64,000 nt of DNA, taken from Hansfordia pulvinata (lineage: Eukaryota; Ascomycota; Sordariomycetes; Xylariales). Of this stretch, positions 23,701 to 35,237 are shown one piece after another; position 1 is the first letter of the stretch, and each line of letters begins with the position of its first letter. Under the pieces are notes generated by a model. It did not search any database. It worked only from the letters and a program-made list of their open reading frames with translations, and had not been told where the DNA came from. A program made the position numbers and the translations under genes. The DNA is taken from assembly GCA_006538405.1 (NCBI GenBank), contig BJKQ01000002.1:992001-1056000 (forward strand), in the 5' to 3' direction.

Positions 23701-25728
23701 CGTGGCGGGTGGAGGTCGGGAGGCTATTCGCTCGGGGTGTCCGTGGAAGACGACTGCATACAGCCAACCCATCAGCCAGCCAGCCAGCCGACTATCTGGC
23801 CGGGTGTCCGGGTGCCCGGGAGGCGCCTGGTGCGATGGAATCGCAGACGGAGCTTGGAGCGCTCTGCAATGAGGGGCAGGACGCCGTCGTCGGCAGTGCC
23901 GGGTTGGCACCTGTCGGGTGTGCGGAGCAGCACTACTACGACAGCTCGCACGAGAGCAGATTGTCCCGCCCCGTTACGTTACGAAAGAAAATTTACAGAT
24001 GAAATCTCTGCATCACGTCAACTTCCCGTCTGGGAGACGGCAGCGTGGGGGATAGGGTCGATCTGGAGCCGACCCAAGATGTATACCTACAAACCTCCCA
24101 CCTAAGGTGATGACCTCCCCACGCTATCGTACATTATATTGTTGTGCAAGAGGCACTCGTACGAGTACTCTGTACCTGTCCCTGCGAGAGACTCGCGCGA
24201 TATCGACATGAAGGATCGTGGACCCGGTCGTTGTGGGCGCGCAGGCGGAGACGCAACAAAGCCGCCTCGTTGCTCATGCATCTTGCCAGAGCTGTCAGGT
24301 GTGGAATTCGCCGCTGGCCGTTTTCGTCCATCTGCTGAGACATGATTGGACATGGCGCCGGCGGTCTCTTCTCTCAGCCATCCATGCGCCTCGCCATTTG
24401 CCCATCACCATGTATGTCCCCATTGCCAAAGCCCATCTCGGGGCCCCGCAAAGCACGCGAACAGAGTGATGAAATTCAATCAATCCCGCGTCCCAAGCCC
24501 ACGGGCACCGCAGATTCCTGGATCATGATCATTGCAGGCCGGGGCATTTCTCGCCATGGTTCTCGACCTACCTATCCATCTGGCAGTTGGATCTGCAAGG
24601 GCTCTCATCGAGCGTGTTCCCATGTCACCCAAGACTCTTGGCTGGCGCGCGCCACCAACCACGCGCCGTCCAGGCCGCGCACCTCATTCTCGGCGCAGCG
24701 GGGGTGTTTTGCGCTTGCTGACCCTCGCGGGCCCAGAAACGCCCAACAGCCTGTGCCGATATACCCGAGCACGCCGAGCCCAGTTGAGGCTGTCTGGTTG
24801 CGGTCATTATCGCCAAGGCCGGGTCTTTCCCACCACCAGTTTGCCGATTCTCTCTTCCGAGGAGGAGCCGCCTCTTCGCGGGCTGAACTGGGGGGGGGCT
24901 GCGACAATTGATGATTACAATAAAGGCAAAGCACAGCGCCTATTCCGGCCGCTTGCAAGTTCATACATCATGCGCTTGCGGGCGTGTAAACGATGGCTAC
25001 CCGCCCAGATGCACCTGTCGCACTTTGCTTCACACCGCTGCTGCGGCTTCGGCTGCTGGCGCTGCTTGCGCTGCTGGCGGACGGTGCACGGGGCATCGCT
25101 GGTGGAGTCTGCCCAGCCAAGAGAGGCCTTCGAGCCTCAAATCTCTAAGCCCCACGGTTCTCGCGGCCGTGACGTCAGCCCAGGTGTACCGCCAGATTGG
25201 ATCCTCCACGCTCGGAATTGGGAAGGTGAAGGAGAGAGAGCAAAAGAACAAGGGGAGGGGGCAACATCACACCACCCGCGTCAACCTCCCGACTTTCGAG
25301 CGCCCGCCAATTCCGAGGGGATCGGTGATTCGGCATCTTGCGGTGTGCTGATACGATCTTATCGGGAGATCCCCCTGGACGGCCAAGACCCCGTCCTAGA
25401 TTGCAGGCAAGCGGCCAGGATCTGGCCCCGGCTCCTGACATGCTTGGGGCGGGTTGACTTTTCATATATCTGAGAAGCGAGTTTCGACCAGCCGCGGGAA
25501 ACCAAACAGTTGCGCCGAATGCCCCGCCAGCAGTCGGAACACGCTCGAAACGGGTAGGGCGTGGGCAGGAAATGGCTGTGCCCATACCTGGTAAATTGTT
25601 GGCGGCTTTTGTTCTGCGACGGACAAGTCAAATCATGAAGTCTCTTTTCTGACCATGCTCATATCGTAAAACAGCTTTGCAATTCGGTCCTCCCAAGTGG
25701 CTCAAGGGTTATCGGGTTTGTCCCCCTC
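20787..25728. other. 5-kb gene-free stretch
   Basis: No credible gene on either strand. Open frames are Arg/Pro/Ser-rich shadows of GC-rich DNA without domains. The stretch contains the antiporter promoter and TACTCGTA/TACGAGTA octamers at 21720, 21779, 22214, 22319 and 24160, in a context rich in GTACCTA. No transposon ends, tRNA or rRNA were recognised. Confidence 0.6.
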
Positions 25729-27340
25729 TCAGACGTAATCTTTGACCTGCTCCTCGGACCATTCCCAGAACCTCTGCGCCACGCCCGTCCCGCCTTCCGA
25801 CTCGGGCTTCGAGGCGGCACGCACGCTGGACTTGATATCACTGATGATCCCCCACGGGATGACTGCGAGATTGGGTCAGCCCGGCTGTCAAGGGGAGAGA
25901 GGGCGCGCAGTCGCTTGCGTGCAGAGAGAGACAATAGCGGAGAAGACGAAAACGGAGGACAAAGAAGAATGGGCCGAGAGAGAGGGAGGAGAAGCTTCCC
26001 CCGCGCGCGACGGCTCAACATCTCTCATTGACATGCAACTCACCCCATTTCCCGCTCCTCGCGAACTCTTCGATCGTGACGTCGGCAGACAGGCCCGCGT
26101 ACAGTTCGGTGTAGGCGCCGTTGATGGCCGGCCACGTGGTCGCTAGGCGGCCTGCGTACTCGACAAAGTTGGTGTGCCTATCCAGCTCAGTGCGGATATT
26201 GCCCGGGTTCAGCGACTTTGATAACGGCGCGTCAGTGTGTCTCATTTTCTTTGTCTGTCCCCCTCCCCCCTCTCGCTCTAGCTCTCTCGGTTGCCGCCTC
26301 CTTTCTGGTTTTCATGACATGCAATGCATCCCCACGGGAGCCAAAGACCGAACCGCAACAGCCCCAGATCCGTCAGGCAAGGGATTGGGGGGACCGTCAA
26401 GTAAAGGCAAGGGAAAGGAAGGAGATGTAGGATGAAAAACTCACCACGCTGACGATGCCGTCCTTCTCGTGCCGCCGCGCGTACTCGGTCGCGTAGTAGT
26501 AGTCGCCGACCTTGCTGGTGCCGTACTTGAGCGGGTAGGGCTGGAAGCGGTGGTAGTCGAGGTTGTCGAAGGGCACACCGTCGCCGCAGGTCAGCAGCTC
26601 GGCCGCCGACGACGACACCCAGACCACGCGCACGCTTCTGCCGTTTCGGCTGCTGCTTTTGCTGCTGATGTCGCCTCCAGCTCCCTTGCCCGGCGGCGCC
26701 GCCGCGGCCTCTTCCACTCCACCACTAGTAACAGCGGCGGCGGTCCGCGCCAGGACAGGCGTCAGCAGCTTGGTCAGGAGGAAGTGGCCGAGGCAGTTGA
26801 CGCCGAGCTGCAGCTCGTGGCCCTGCGCCGTGGCGCTGCCGGACGGCGGGATCATGACGCCGGCGTTGTTGAACAGGACGTCCAGCCTGCCGCCCTCGCC
26901 CTCGCCCTCGTTCTCCCGCAGGAACCGGCGCGCCGCCTCTCTCACGGACGCCAGGTCAGCCAGGTCGAGGCGCAGGAAGATGAGCCGCCCCCGGTGATCG
27001 AGGAGGAGGAGGAAGCAGCAGCAGCTGCTTCGGCTTCAGCCCGCATCTCGGCCATGGCCGCCTCGGCCCTGTCCTGGCTGCGCGCGCCCACCCACACCGT
27101 CGCGCCCCGCGCGTACAGCGTCCCCGCCACCAGCTTGCCCACGCCCGAGTTGGCGCCTGTGACCAGGTAGACCTATAAGTGTGTTTACCGTGTCAGTCGC
27201 CGCGGCAGGCGGTCGGTGAGAAGGGTTATCAGGGCTACTGCCCGCGGCCCGCTCACCTTGCCGGTCAGGTCCGGGATGTCCTTCTCGGTGAACTTGGGCG
27301 CGGCCGGCCAGGCCTGCCGGAGCGCGGAGGCGAAGAACAT
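25729..27340 (-). CDS. short-chain dehydrogenase/reductase, retinol-dehydrogenase-like (one frame break)
   Basis: Four exons: 27257-27340, 26445-27172, 26044-26215 and 25729-25862. Recognisable SDR elements run in order: VYLVTGANSGVG (cofactor glycine motif), VWVGARS, LDVLFNNAGVM, VWVSSSAAE (catalytic Ser), YGTSKVGDYY (Tyr-x-x-x-Lys) and SLNPGNIRTEL. This layout is that of the NADP-dependent RDH/WW-oxidoreductase-like SDRs of fungi; the substrate is unknown. Exon 2 is one base short. The frame breaks at a five-base C run on the + strand (26988-26992), just after a low-complexity Ala/Ser insert, and one added base joins GGRLIFLRLDLADLASV correctly. All splice phases then agree, which favours a sequence error over a true pseudogene. 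Confidence 0.8.
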
Positions 27341-28278
27341 TGTGTGCTTGCGTGCGTGCGTGCGAGCGTGGGCTGAAGTGCGCTGGCCCCGTCGCGGCCG
27401 CGTGCTGTTCTCTGCGAATGGCGATTGGGGCCTGCTTTGGAGGGTGCAGGTATTTGGGACAACTTTGTTTTTTCTGTGATAACTCTGGATGCACACAAGG
27501 ACGGAATTTGCAGCATGCAATGTGCTTGTGAGAGGCGATCGAGGAGGCGAGGTTCTATGTCGATGTCCGACTACCTACTCGTATATGAAGGAACCATGTC
27601 AAGAGGTAGTGGTCCAATTGGATCAGGGTACAGTGGCGCGCATCAATCTATGTGTGTACTCGCATGCGGGCGGCTGCACGCGCCACTCCGTCGGTACTTC
27701 TGTCCAGCCGCAGCTTTAGAAACAACCCATCATAGATGGTCAGTCCCCGCATCGCGAATTGGATTATGACCTCAACTCGGCGGGTTTCCAGATCCGGCCT
27801 CGGCCTGATAAACATTCCGCATAGCACCATCGGCGACCTGTCCCTGGTCTGCAGGGGTTGCTGTCCATCTTCGCCTCGGCTGCCATCAATATGGTGGTGA
27901 TTCCCTGCAGGGCGAATGTAACCTTTACATATCTTGACGACCTCTTGGACCGTTGGACGTCGTTACTACCACTGAGCTTGGCGGATCAACACTTTCCATT
28001 GATGAAGCTACATAGATGTGTCTCCGACGTCCAAGTTATGAGTTCAGAGGTAGGTGCCTCCAAAATAGGGCAGAATCCACGTACCAATACATCATGACAT
28101 TGGCGACCCCGGTAGCAGCTTGCTTGTTCCTCGTGATATCCCTATTCTCTCGGTCTTCGGTGTCTAGTCGGCGTAACAACGCAGGTCTGGAAGAATGCCT
28201 TTCACGTCTTATCAAAGTATAGCACCACCAGGCCAGTCAACGATCAGAAGTGCCTCACCAGTCTCAGACCCCTCCCAC
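27341..28278. other. intergenic region, SDR promoter
   Basis: I see no gene. A TACTCGTA octamer lies at 27576. Confidence 0.6.
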
Positions 28279-29027
28279 TCAACCAACGGACACGGCGGCG
28301 GCATCTGCTTTCTCCTCCTCGCCAAACTCGCCGCGCCCGCCGGCAAAGACCTTGTCAAAGTCGTACTCGCTCCAGCGGATCTCGGGGCTGAGGCCGGCGA
28401 AGCGCCAGGCGCCGTCGACCTTGCAATACCAGTGCGTGTTGGTGCTGTGGGCATGGCCCTTGACGGCGACGGTGCTGCGCGTCGCGTCCGTGTACCGCTG
28501 GTGCGGCACTCGCAGCTGGTGCACGCCCACCACCTCCGTCTCCGACACGCGCTCCCACTTGGTGCCCCCGATGAAGTGCTGCGTCTTGAGAAGCGGGTCT
28601 CCCAGCACCGAGGGGCTCGAGATCATGGCGATGAACTCTTCCGCCGGCATCGCCTCCCACAGCTTGTCGAGGAACGAGCGGTAGTCAATCTGTCATAGGA
28701 GGAGAGCGTGTCAGCCAGGTGCTTCTACGGCAGTCTTTCCATCAACCAGGCGGCCATCCACGAGTACCACGCCTTGGGTAGATAAGATGCGTGGGAATCA
28801 TTGGTGACGAGAAGGGTCAGACAGCACTCACACGCAGCGTCGGCGCAATCACCTTGCGCAGTCTGTCCCAGTCCTTGCTGTCGTAGCTGTCGGCCCAGTC
28901 GAGCACGCAGGCCTGCAGCTCAAGCAGGTCTGTCTCGGTGGTCAGTCTCCGCACATCACGGGATCCATGCTGTTCGAACGCCATTTCGACAGTGCTTACC
29001 TTCAAGGGAGATCTTCAGGCCCGCCAT
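28279..29027 (-). CDS. SCD1: scytalone dehydratase (DHN-melanin biosynthesis)
   Basis: Three exons (29000-29027, 28832-28929, 28279-28689) encode 178 residues; the Magnaporthe enzyme has 172. It dehydrates scytalone to 1,3,8-trihydroxynaphthalene and vermelone to 1,8-DHN. Residues known as catalytic in Magnaporthe are all present with a constant offset of five: Tyr25/Asp26 ([10 protein letters not shown]), Tyr45 (RIDYRS), His80 (KTQHFIGG), His105 (RVPHQRY), and Ser124/Asn126 (HAHSTNTHW). It should therefore be active. Scytalone dehydratase is the target of several rice-blast fungicides. No polyketide synthase or naphthol reductase gene is nearby. The SDR next to it is not of the T4HN/T3HN reductase type by its motifs, so melanin genes are probably dispersed in this genome. 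Confidence 0.96.
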
Positions 29028-31118
29028 CTTGGAGACTTGGTGGTTCTTTGAGTATGGCGAAGCTTGTCTAGTGAAGCAGCGACAGTTGGAATGTGATGTG
29101 ATGCAAGTACGGGACTGCTGTTGGAGGTCTGTTTGGTCGAGATTTGTTGTTGAGTGCACAGAGTCCGATGTCGAAACGGCACACGCTGCTCCGACCTTAA
29201 GTACCTGCAACTGGGCAAACGCCAGAGGCTGCCCGCGTTTGACACATCATGGGCAGCCGGGTCGCTCCTGCATCTTGGAAGTCGTGCCGTTGCAGGCAGG
29301 CATCAGGCAAAGAAGGAGCACCCTGGACGCAGGCGCAGTTCAATGCGGTGGCAGGCGCAAACTCCATGTCAATATCAGCTTCTCGGATGTGAGACTTCGG
29401 AGCCCCAAGTCTCACCTGCCGCGTGGGCCACTCCGGTCTCCCCCAACGGCCAATCATCCCATGAGAACATCCAATGTTCCGAGCAGGTATCATTCAATGG
29501 GGATACTGAAATGTACCTACTCAAGATACACCAAAGGAGTCGGGGTGCCTGCCCCCAAGGTTGCGCTTGCCTTGTTGGTGCCCTACTGATCGTACAAGGG
29601 AAGTTGCAGGTGGGTGCGGCTCACTGCTGGCGTCGAAACTATCGGGTTTTCACCAGGCAGCTCACGATGAGGCGCAAAACTCTGCAGGCTGGCTCAACGA
29701 TGCGAGCCCATATGTGCAATTGAATGAGTGTGGTATTGCTAGTACATGTCAACTTGGGTAAGTGATGGATCCCAAGTCACGATACGCGAGTCTGCATGGA
29801 ATTCAGATGCCGCACAGCTACGATTCAACGTCCAAGACACGGCCCACGGGCTGCAGAATACATGGCGAATACATTCACAGATCGTGTCACAGGATATTGG
29901 GAAGACGGTAGCGTCCCGTATCCGAGGGGCTGTGCCCAGCCCGACTGTCGTTGAAAGTCGGCCGGGTGGGGAAGTCCGGCCGCCTTGTTTGTTTGTGTAA
30001 GCAACGCCATCCCGTCGGGCCCGAAGCAGCTGTTGAGTAAACGCACATTACGCATTACGTGCATGCAAGGATCTCTCTGAGACACCGCTGAGATGCGAGC
30101 CTCACTTCAACCGCTCTATTATTTCCAGTCGTCTTGTGCTGTCCCGTCCGCCTTGTGCGCCCTGCCACATTGTGTACCACGACCACGAGAGAGGCCCTGC
30201 AGACGATCCACCACATCCGCACGCTGCATGTCTCGAAAGGAGCACCGGAGAGGGACGAGAGATGAATGTAGGTACATGTAATCACGAGTACACCTACACT
30301 CCGTGGACAGCAGGTTGAAGTTTGAGGGGAACACCTTGGTCGTGTATCTGCGCGATGTCGTAAAGTCACAGGGAGGGCTTCTGATTCGGGTGTGAGATTT
30401 GAGTCTCCTGTGTAGGTACTGCAGATACGGCAGACTGGCTCTACTCTACCCTGTGGCTCTACTTGTATACTATCCGCAAAGCCCGGCTCTCCACGGCCCA
30501 CCCAGTTCTCTTCATTTCCCCTCTGGCCGGCCACGGTTTTCGTCACTTTCTCTTGGCTGGTCCCCATTTCCGGGCTGTCAGGACCCCTCTACCTGCAAAT
30601 CAGATTTGTGCCCATCAAGAATACCCAATAGAAAGACCGCTCCCGAGTTAGACACATAGGAGGACATGAAATGGAACAAATACCCAGCGAAGGTGTGCCA
30701 CCTTTACTCCTCACAGAGCTCGAGCTTTCCCTGCAAAGGAAGAGAACCCGCGAACGGTTCGTAAATATCGATCTTGGGGAGGCTTCCTGGCAGATATCGG
30801 CGTCGGTGTTCAGCAAGGCGACCGACCCGGTAGGGGCGTGGACTTCGTCTTTTTCGCCCGCCAGGTTGGGAGAAGCGCCCAAGAGATTCGGGCGTCGCTT
30901 GCATCACAGCCGGGAATTTTGCCCGGACCATTTCCGCCACGACTACGCCGACGACATCGAGAACGAGAGCAACGACCAGAAGCAGGCCCAGCCCGTTCGT
31001 CACTTGCAGTTGGCCAAGACAAAGGTTGAGTAAGACCCGGATCACGCGAGCATCGACAAGGAACTAAGGCCCCTTGTCCTTGCCGCCGCCCGTCGCCGTC
31101 GTCGACCCAAGCCACCGC
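29028..31118. other. intergenic region
   Basis: No supported gene. Two overlapping frames at 30671-31045 were considered and rejected. The first few hundred bases carry the SCD1 promoter. Confidence 0.55.
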
Positions 31119-32473
31119 CTATCGATGGTGCCGGGAGCTGCGGCGGCGCCTCGGCGCCTCCGACGCCGAGGCGGATGAGGCCCGAGAGGGAGCCCCGGAG
31201 GGGGTCTGCAGCCCGCGGGGCAGCGGTGTCACCGGCGGCCGCGAGGAGCGTTGGCGGCGCGACGATGACGACGACGGGCCCTCGCCCGGGTTCGCCTGCA
31301 CCGCGCCGTCGGCGTCGACTGAGATGCTCAGCTGACCCATCGACAGAGTCACGCTGCCGCGGCGGCCACGGCTGCTACCGCCGCCGTCGCCGTTTCGCTG
31401 GCGAGACGAGCTCCGAGACGACGACGACGGCTTGTGCTTCTGCCTGGCGTCCACGAACAGGTTGAGGTTGTAGTGGTTGTGCACCACGCCGCGGCCGTCG
31501 TTGTACGTGTAAGTGTTGCTCACCACGCCGCGGCCGTCGTCGTCCTCATACCCGGCGCTGCTGGCGACCGTCGATTCTGTTCCTGCTGGGCGGCGATGAG
31601 ACCCGAATGGCTGCTGCGGGAAAGCCAGAGCGCGCCCGCCGCCGCTGCTGCTGCTATCACCGCCGCCGAAGCTGCTGCTGCCGCCTTCGTACCCGGTGGT
31701 GCTGCCACCTCCGTACCTGGTGATGGTGGTGCCACTTCCGTAACCAGTGCGGCTACCGCCTCCATACCCGGTAGTGGTGGTACCGCTTCCATACCCGGTA
31801 CTGCTACCACCCCGTACCCAGTGCTACTACCACCTCCGTACCCGGTGATGGTGGTGCCGCTTCCGTACCCGGTGCTGCCGCCGCCTCCGTACCCGGTAGT
31901 GGTGCTGCCACCCGGGACGGGCCGGGGCGCCGTCGAGCGGATGATCTCCTCGATGTCCTCGTCCTCGCCGACAAAGTCGCCGGCGTCGAAGTCACCGCTG
32001 CCCTGGTAGTACGAGTTGTCGGCGTAGTACGTGCCGTCCTCGGAGCCGGTGTAGCGCGAGCTGCTCGCCGCCGGGGCCAGTGCGGTCCGGTCGTCCCAGC
32101 CGGGCCCAGCCCTGCCCGGAAAACCATTGTTGCTCGGGGCACAGTGAAAGCTTGAAGGAGCCTGCGTGGCGCCGCCGCCGACGCCGCCGACGCCACCACC
32201 GCTGCTTCCTCGACTGCCCTGGTGGTAGTAGCTGCTGGCGGCAGAGCTCGTGCTGCGGCTGGCGAACGGGTCCGGATCGGGGTAGAAGGAGCTGGCGTCG
32301 TCCTCGTCGTCGGCGAAATCGCTGGGGGCGTGCGGCGGGGACGGGGCGGGCGACCTGTCGGACCTCGAACGGAGGCTGCTTCCGACGTAGGAGGAATCGT
32401 AGCCTGAAGAGGCGTACGAGGACTCGGGGCGGCCCCGGACGGAAGACGAACGGTGGGAGCGGGCACCTGGCAT
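31119..32473 (-). CDS. hypothetical low-complexity protein with Gly-Tyr-Gly repeats (one frame break)
   Basis: I do not recognise a family. The start MPGARSHRSSS opens a disordered, Ser/Asp/Pro-rich N-terminus with an acidic patch (DFVGEDEDIEEII). A run of imperfect repeats built on TGYGSGTT and TGYGGGS follows. At the four-base C run 31810-31813 (+ strand) the frame is lost. One added base restores the repeat register and leads without a stop through VVSNTYTYNDGRGVVHNHYN, LNLFVDARQKHKP and a basic Ser-rich tail to a stop at 31119, about 450 residues in all. No signal peptide or membrane segment is seen. The tail looks nuclear-like in composition, but that is only an impression. Expression is unproven. 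Confidence 0.5.
31690..31915 (-). repeat. imperfect tandem repeats encoding Gly-Tyr-Gly units
   Basis: About ten GTACCCGGT/GTACCTGGT-like cores (+ strand) recur every 20-35 nt, encoding alternating TGYGGGS and TGYGSGTT units of the hypothetical protein. The regular alternation suggests growth by local duplication. Confidence 0.75.
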
Positions 32474-33783
32474 GTTGCCGGTAGGTTACGTTAAGGGGGA
32501 CGTTTGCTGCGGATGAACCTAAGGGGGGCGAAGAGTACAAGTTGAACGGACAGGGCGAGAACACCTACCGTTGCTTGATGTTTGAGAGTAAAAGGGGAGT
32601 GCAATTGTTGATGAGCTGTGCTGAGGATGGAACAGTATGTGGTTGAGCTTGGAGATGGGAAGAAACGACGAGAGAAGGCATGCCTAAATAAATCTCGGGA
32701 GGAGTTCAAGTTCTGTAGGTGAACAGCTAATTTGGCAGACAGAGCCAACATTTCCAAGAGATCCCGGTTATGGGCGTTCATGGGTGAACTCTTTTCGGTA
32801 GATACAGCTGGCTTGTGGGTCGAATGTTCAATCTACGTGGGGATATGATTCAGGTCGTGGTGATCCAAGGCGGCAGAGATACTCGATAAAAATGGGACAC
32901 TGCTCTCTCGGCCCTGAAGTTCGTGAAAGGCTCTGTCGTTGTCCGTTCACTCAGGCCCGCATTTATGAAGCCATCGCGGAACAGCGTTTGCTGAACGACG
33001 ATGGTGAAGTGAGTTGACCTGATGGCCCAAGAGGATCTTGTGTCGAAGGTAAGGTCAATTGAGCTTAGTGTTAAGTGTTATTACTGAAGGAACGGTTGTT
33101 CATTTGTGACAATTCCCTTTGTAGAGAACATCACATTGCGAGACTGAAAAGGGGCGGACGTGGATGAAGGGCTGTGAGCTGTACCGCAAGACGACGCGCG
33201 AATGCAAGCACTTTAAACACGGTGAGACGCGGCCACCGGGGATTTCGGGTCCGATTAGCGCATGGCTGGAGGCATCACAGGGACCCCCACTAGCCCGAAC
33301 CACTAACAGCAAAGTCGGGGTGGGGGGGAATGACGGCTAAGGCTGCACTCCAGGGCTGGCTAGTGGGCTGCCCCGCGCGCACGCCCGCCATCAAGCACCG
33401 GACGCCTAAGGTACCGGCCGATCGCCTGTCGCCTGGCACGTGTAGGTACCTCTTCCGCCTTCGGGTCACCTTCCACAGGTTCACGGGTACATCCCGTGCT
33501 GGGCAGACAGCTCACTCCACCAGCAGCAGCTGATCGTCTCGCAGCTCAACCTCGACCTTTCTTCGTGACCTCTGTCGGCCTTCCGGCTCCCAGTCACTCT
33601 CGCTTATCAGATGCCGCGCCGACCGAGCTACTTTCGCCGCCGATAATCATCATCCAAGCAGACACACCTACCTCTTCCCCAGTCCAAAGCCTCCACCATC
33701 ACGCCGACACCAACGCCGACACCAACACCCGCCTACGCCGACCACCTCCGCTCACCCCTCCCTCTCACGCCAACGACGGGACC
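32474..33783. other. divergent promoter region
   Basis: No gene seen. The stretch separates the Gly-Tyr-Gly protein (-) from ATG16 (+). The part just before ATG16 is C-rich leader sequence. Confidence 0.6.
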
Positions 33784-34694
33784 ATGCCCGACTGGCGCGA
33801 CGACTACCTCAAGTCCCTCCAGGACTTCGAGCGCAACAACCCCGTCAACAAAGACCTCGTCGAAGCCTGTCCGTTCGCGCGCCCCTCCTCCGCTGTCTTG
33901 CCTCTATCTCTTCCCCCACGCCACCGCTGACAAGCAAACTCCTCTCCCCGCCCTTTTCGTAGGCTCCCAACTAGCAGACCGCGTAGCCGCCCTCGAGGCT
34001 GAGCGAGCCGTGCTCCTCAGCACCAGCGCCCCAGCAGCCCGCAAAAGCGATGACGACAACACCACTCCCGCCACCTCCTCCGCAGACGCAGACCCTCCCG
34101 CCAGCGACGCGACCACCACCACCACCACCCCAGTCCCAGGCTCGTCCCAGAAGCAGCAGCAGCAGAGCCAGCAGTCCCGCCTGGACCTGGCCGAGGCGCT
34201 GCGCGGCCGCGAGAGCGCGGCGGCCCGCCTGCGCGCCTCCGAGGCCGACCTGCGGCGGGCCCGCGACCGCGCCGACGCCGACGCCCGCGCCCTGGCCGAC
34301 CTGCGCTCCGAGCGCGCCGCCCTGCGCGCCCGCCTGCGCGACCGCAGCGACGAGCTGGTCGAGAAGAAGAAGATGGTCGAGGTGCGTCGGCCACAGACTT
34401 TCGCTCTGCTCTTCCCCCCCCTTCCCTTTCGGGTGCGCGAAGAAGAAGAAGAACTCCGGTGTATTCTGTTGTGAACGTTCACACACAAAGGACGATGCTA
34501 ACGAGGGGTGGGACCGCCTGCAGCAAGTCCAAAACGACAACGTCGCCCTCACGCTGGAGCTCAACGTGACGTCCAAGCGCGCCGCAAAGGTCGCCGCCGA
34601 GAACAAGGAGCTGGTCGACCGGTGGATGAAGCGCATGGGCGAGGAGGCCGACGCCATGAACCTCGCCAACGAGCCGCCTGCCACTAAGCGATAA
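33784..34694 (+). CDS. ATG16: autophagy protein Atg16
   Basis: Three exons (33784-33868, 33963-34381, 34524-34694) encode 224 residues. The N-terminus MPDWRDDYLKSL, with NPVNKDLVEACSQLADRVAALE after it, is the Atg5-binding helix typical of fungal Atg16. A Thr/Ser/Gln-rich linker follows, then a long coiled coil (heptads from LAEALRGRESA through RARLRDRSDELVEKKKMVE, then LTLELNVTSKRAAKVAAENKELVDRWMKRMGEEADAMN). Atg16 binds Atg5-Atg12 and dimerises through the coiled coil; the complex sits on the phagophore and promotes Atg8 lipidation. The first donor is GTCCGT, a weak match, but the phase and the restored ACSQLAD motif make it convincing. It lacks the WD40 domain of animal ATG16L1, as fungal Atg16 does. 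Confidence 0.95.
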
Positions 34695-35237
34695 TGTCTC
34701 TCTCACGCGACCACGCCAGACGGCGTCGCTTCGCAGATGTCGCCTGCGAATCACGAGTACTTTGGCTGGCATGCTAGTCCAACAACTCCCAAGCCTGCTT
34801 TCTCCTAGGCCCTGGCAAAGCACCCTGTCTGAGCAAAGTTACGCCCAAGGGGGCGGTGCTATTTTATTCTGCCCAGAATGGGTACTGTGTAAGTCGTGCT
34901 CACCAGTCTGAAATTTCGTTTTCGACCGCTGCCAAACCCCGTCGCGTACACTTTGACATGAACATCCAGCGCCGGTGGCCATGCGCAAATAAAACCGCAA
35001 AGAAACAAACTACAGTGGTATCCCCGAAAAAACAATCATGCAAAGCCGCCCTTCTCCGACTCCACAACTTCCCCCTTTGCTGCTCCCCTTCTTTCTCCAT
35101 ATCAAGTTCTCTATGACAAATCAGATGTGCTCAGACATCGCTGTCGCTGACATGGTCGCCATTCTGCACAGGCTTGCTCTATCAAATATGCTTCTGGCAT
35201 GCACTCTCCGGCTCGTCCTTTGCAGTGTAGACGGGTC
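34695..35237. other. convergent 3' region of ATG16 and DOT1
   Basis: I see no gene. The region holds AT-rich patches such as CTATTTTATTC near 34859 and AAATAAAACCGC near 34988. Confidence 0.65.

Noticed and set aside
23176..24105. 309-codon open frame on the + strand
   Set aside because: Composition is Arg/Pro/Ser-rich shadow sequence with no domain. Similar frames appear in all phases of this GC-rich region.
20787..25728. A decayed transposon in the large gene-free stretch
   Set aside because: No terminal repeats, target duplications, transposase or reverse transcriptase motifs, and no AT-rich RIP-like composition were seen.
30671..31045. Overlapping frames of 120 (+) and 113 (-) residues, the latter with a hydrophobic segment
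   Set aside because: No recognisable domain, no clear splice or promoter context, and they are mutual shadows in one GC-rich stretch. Evidence is too weak to call a gene.
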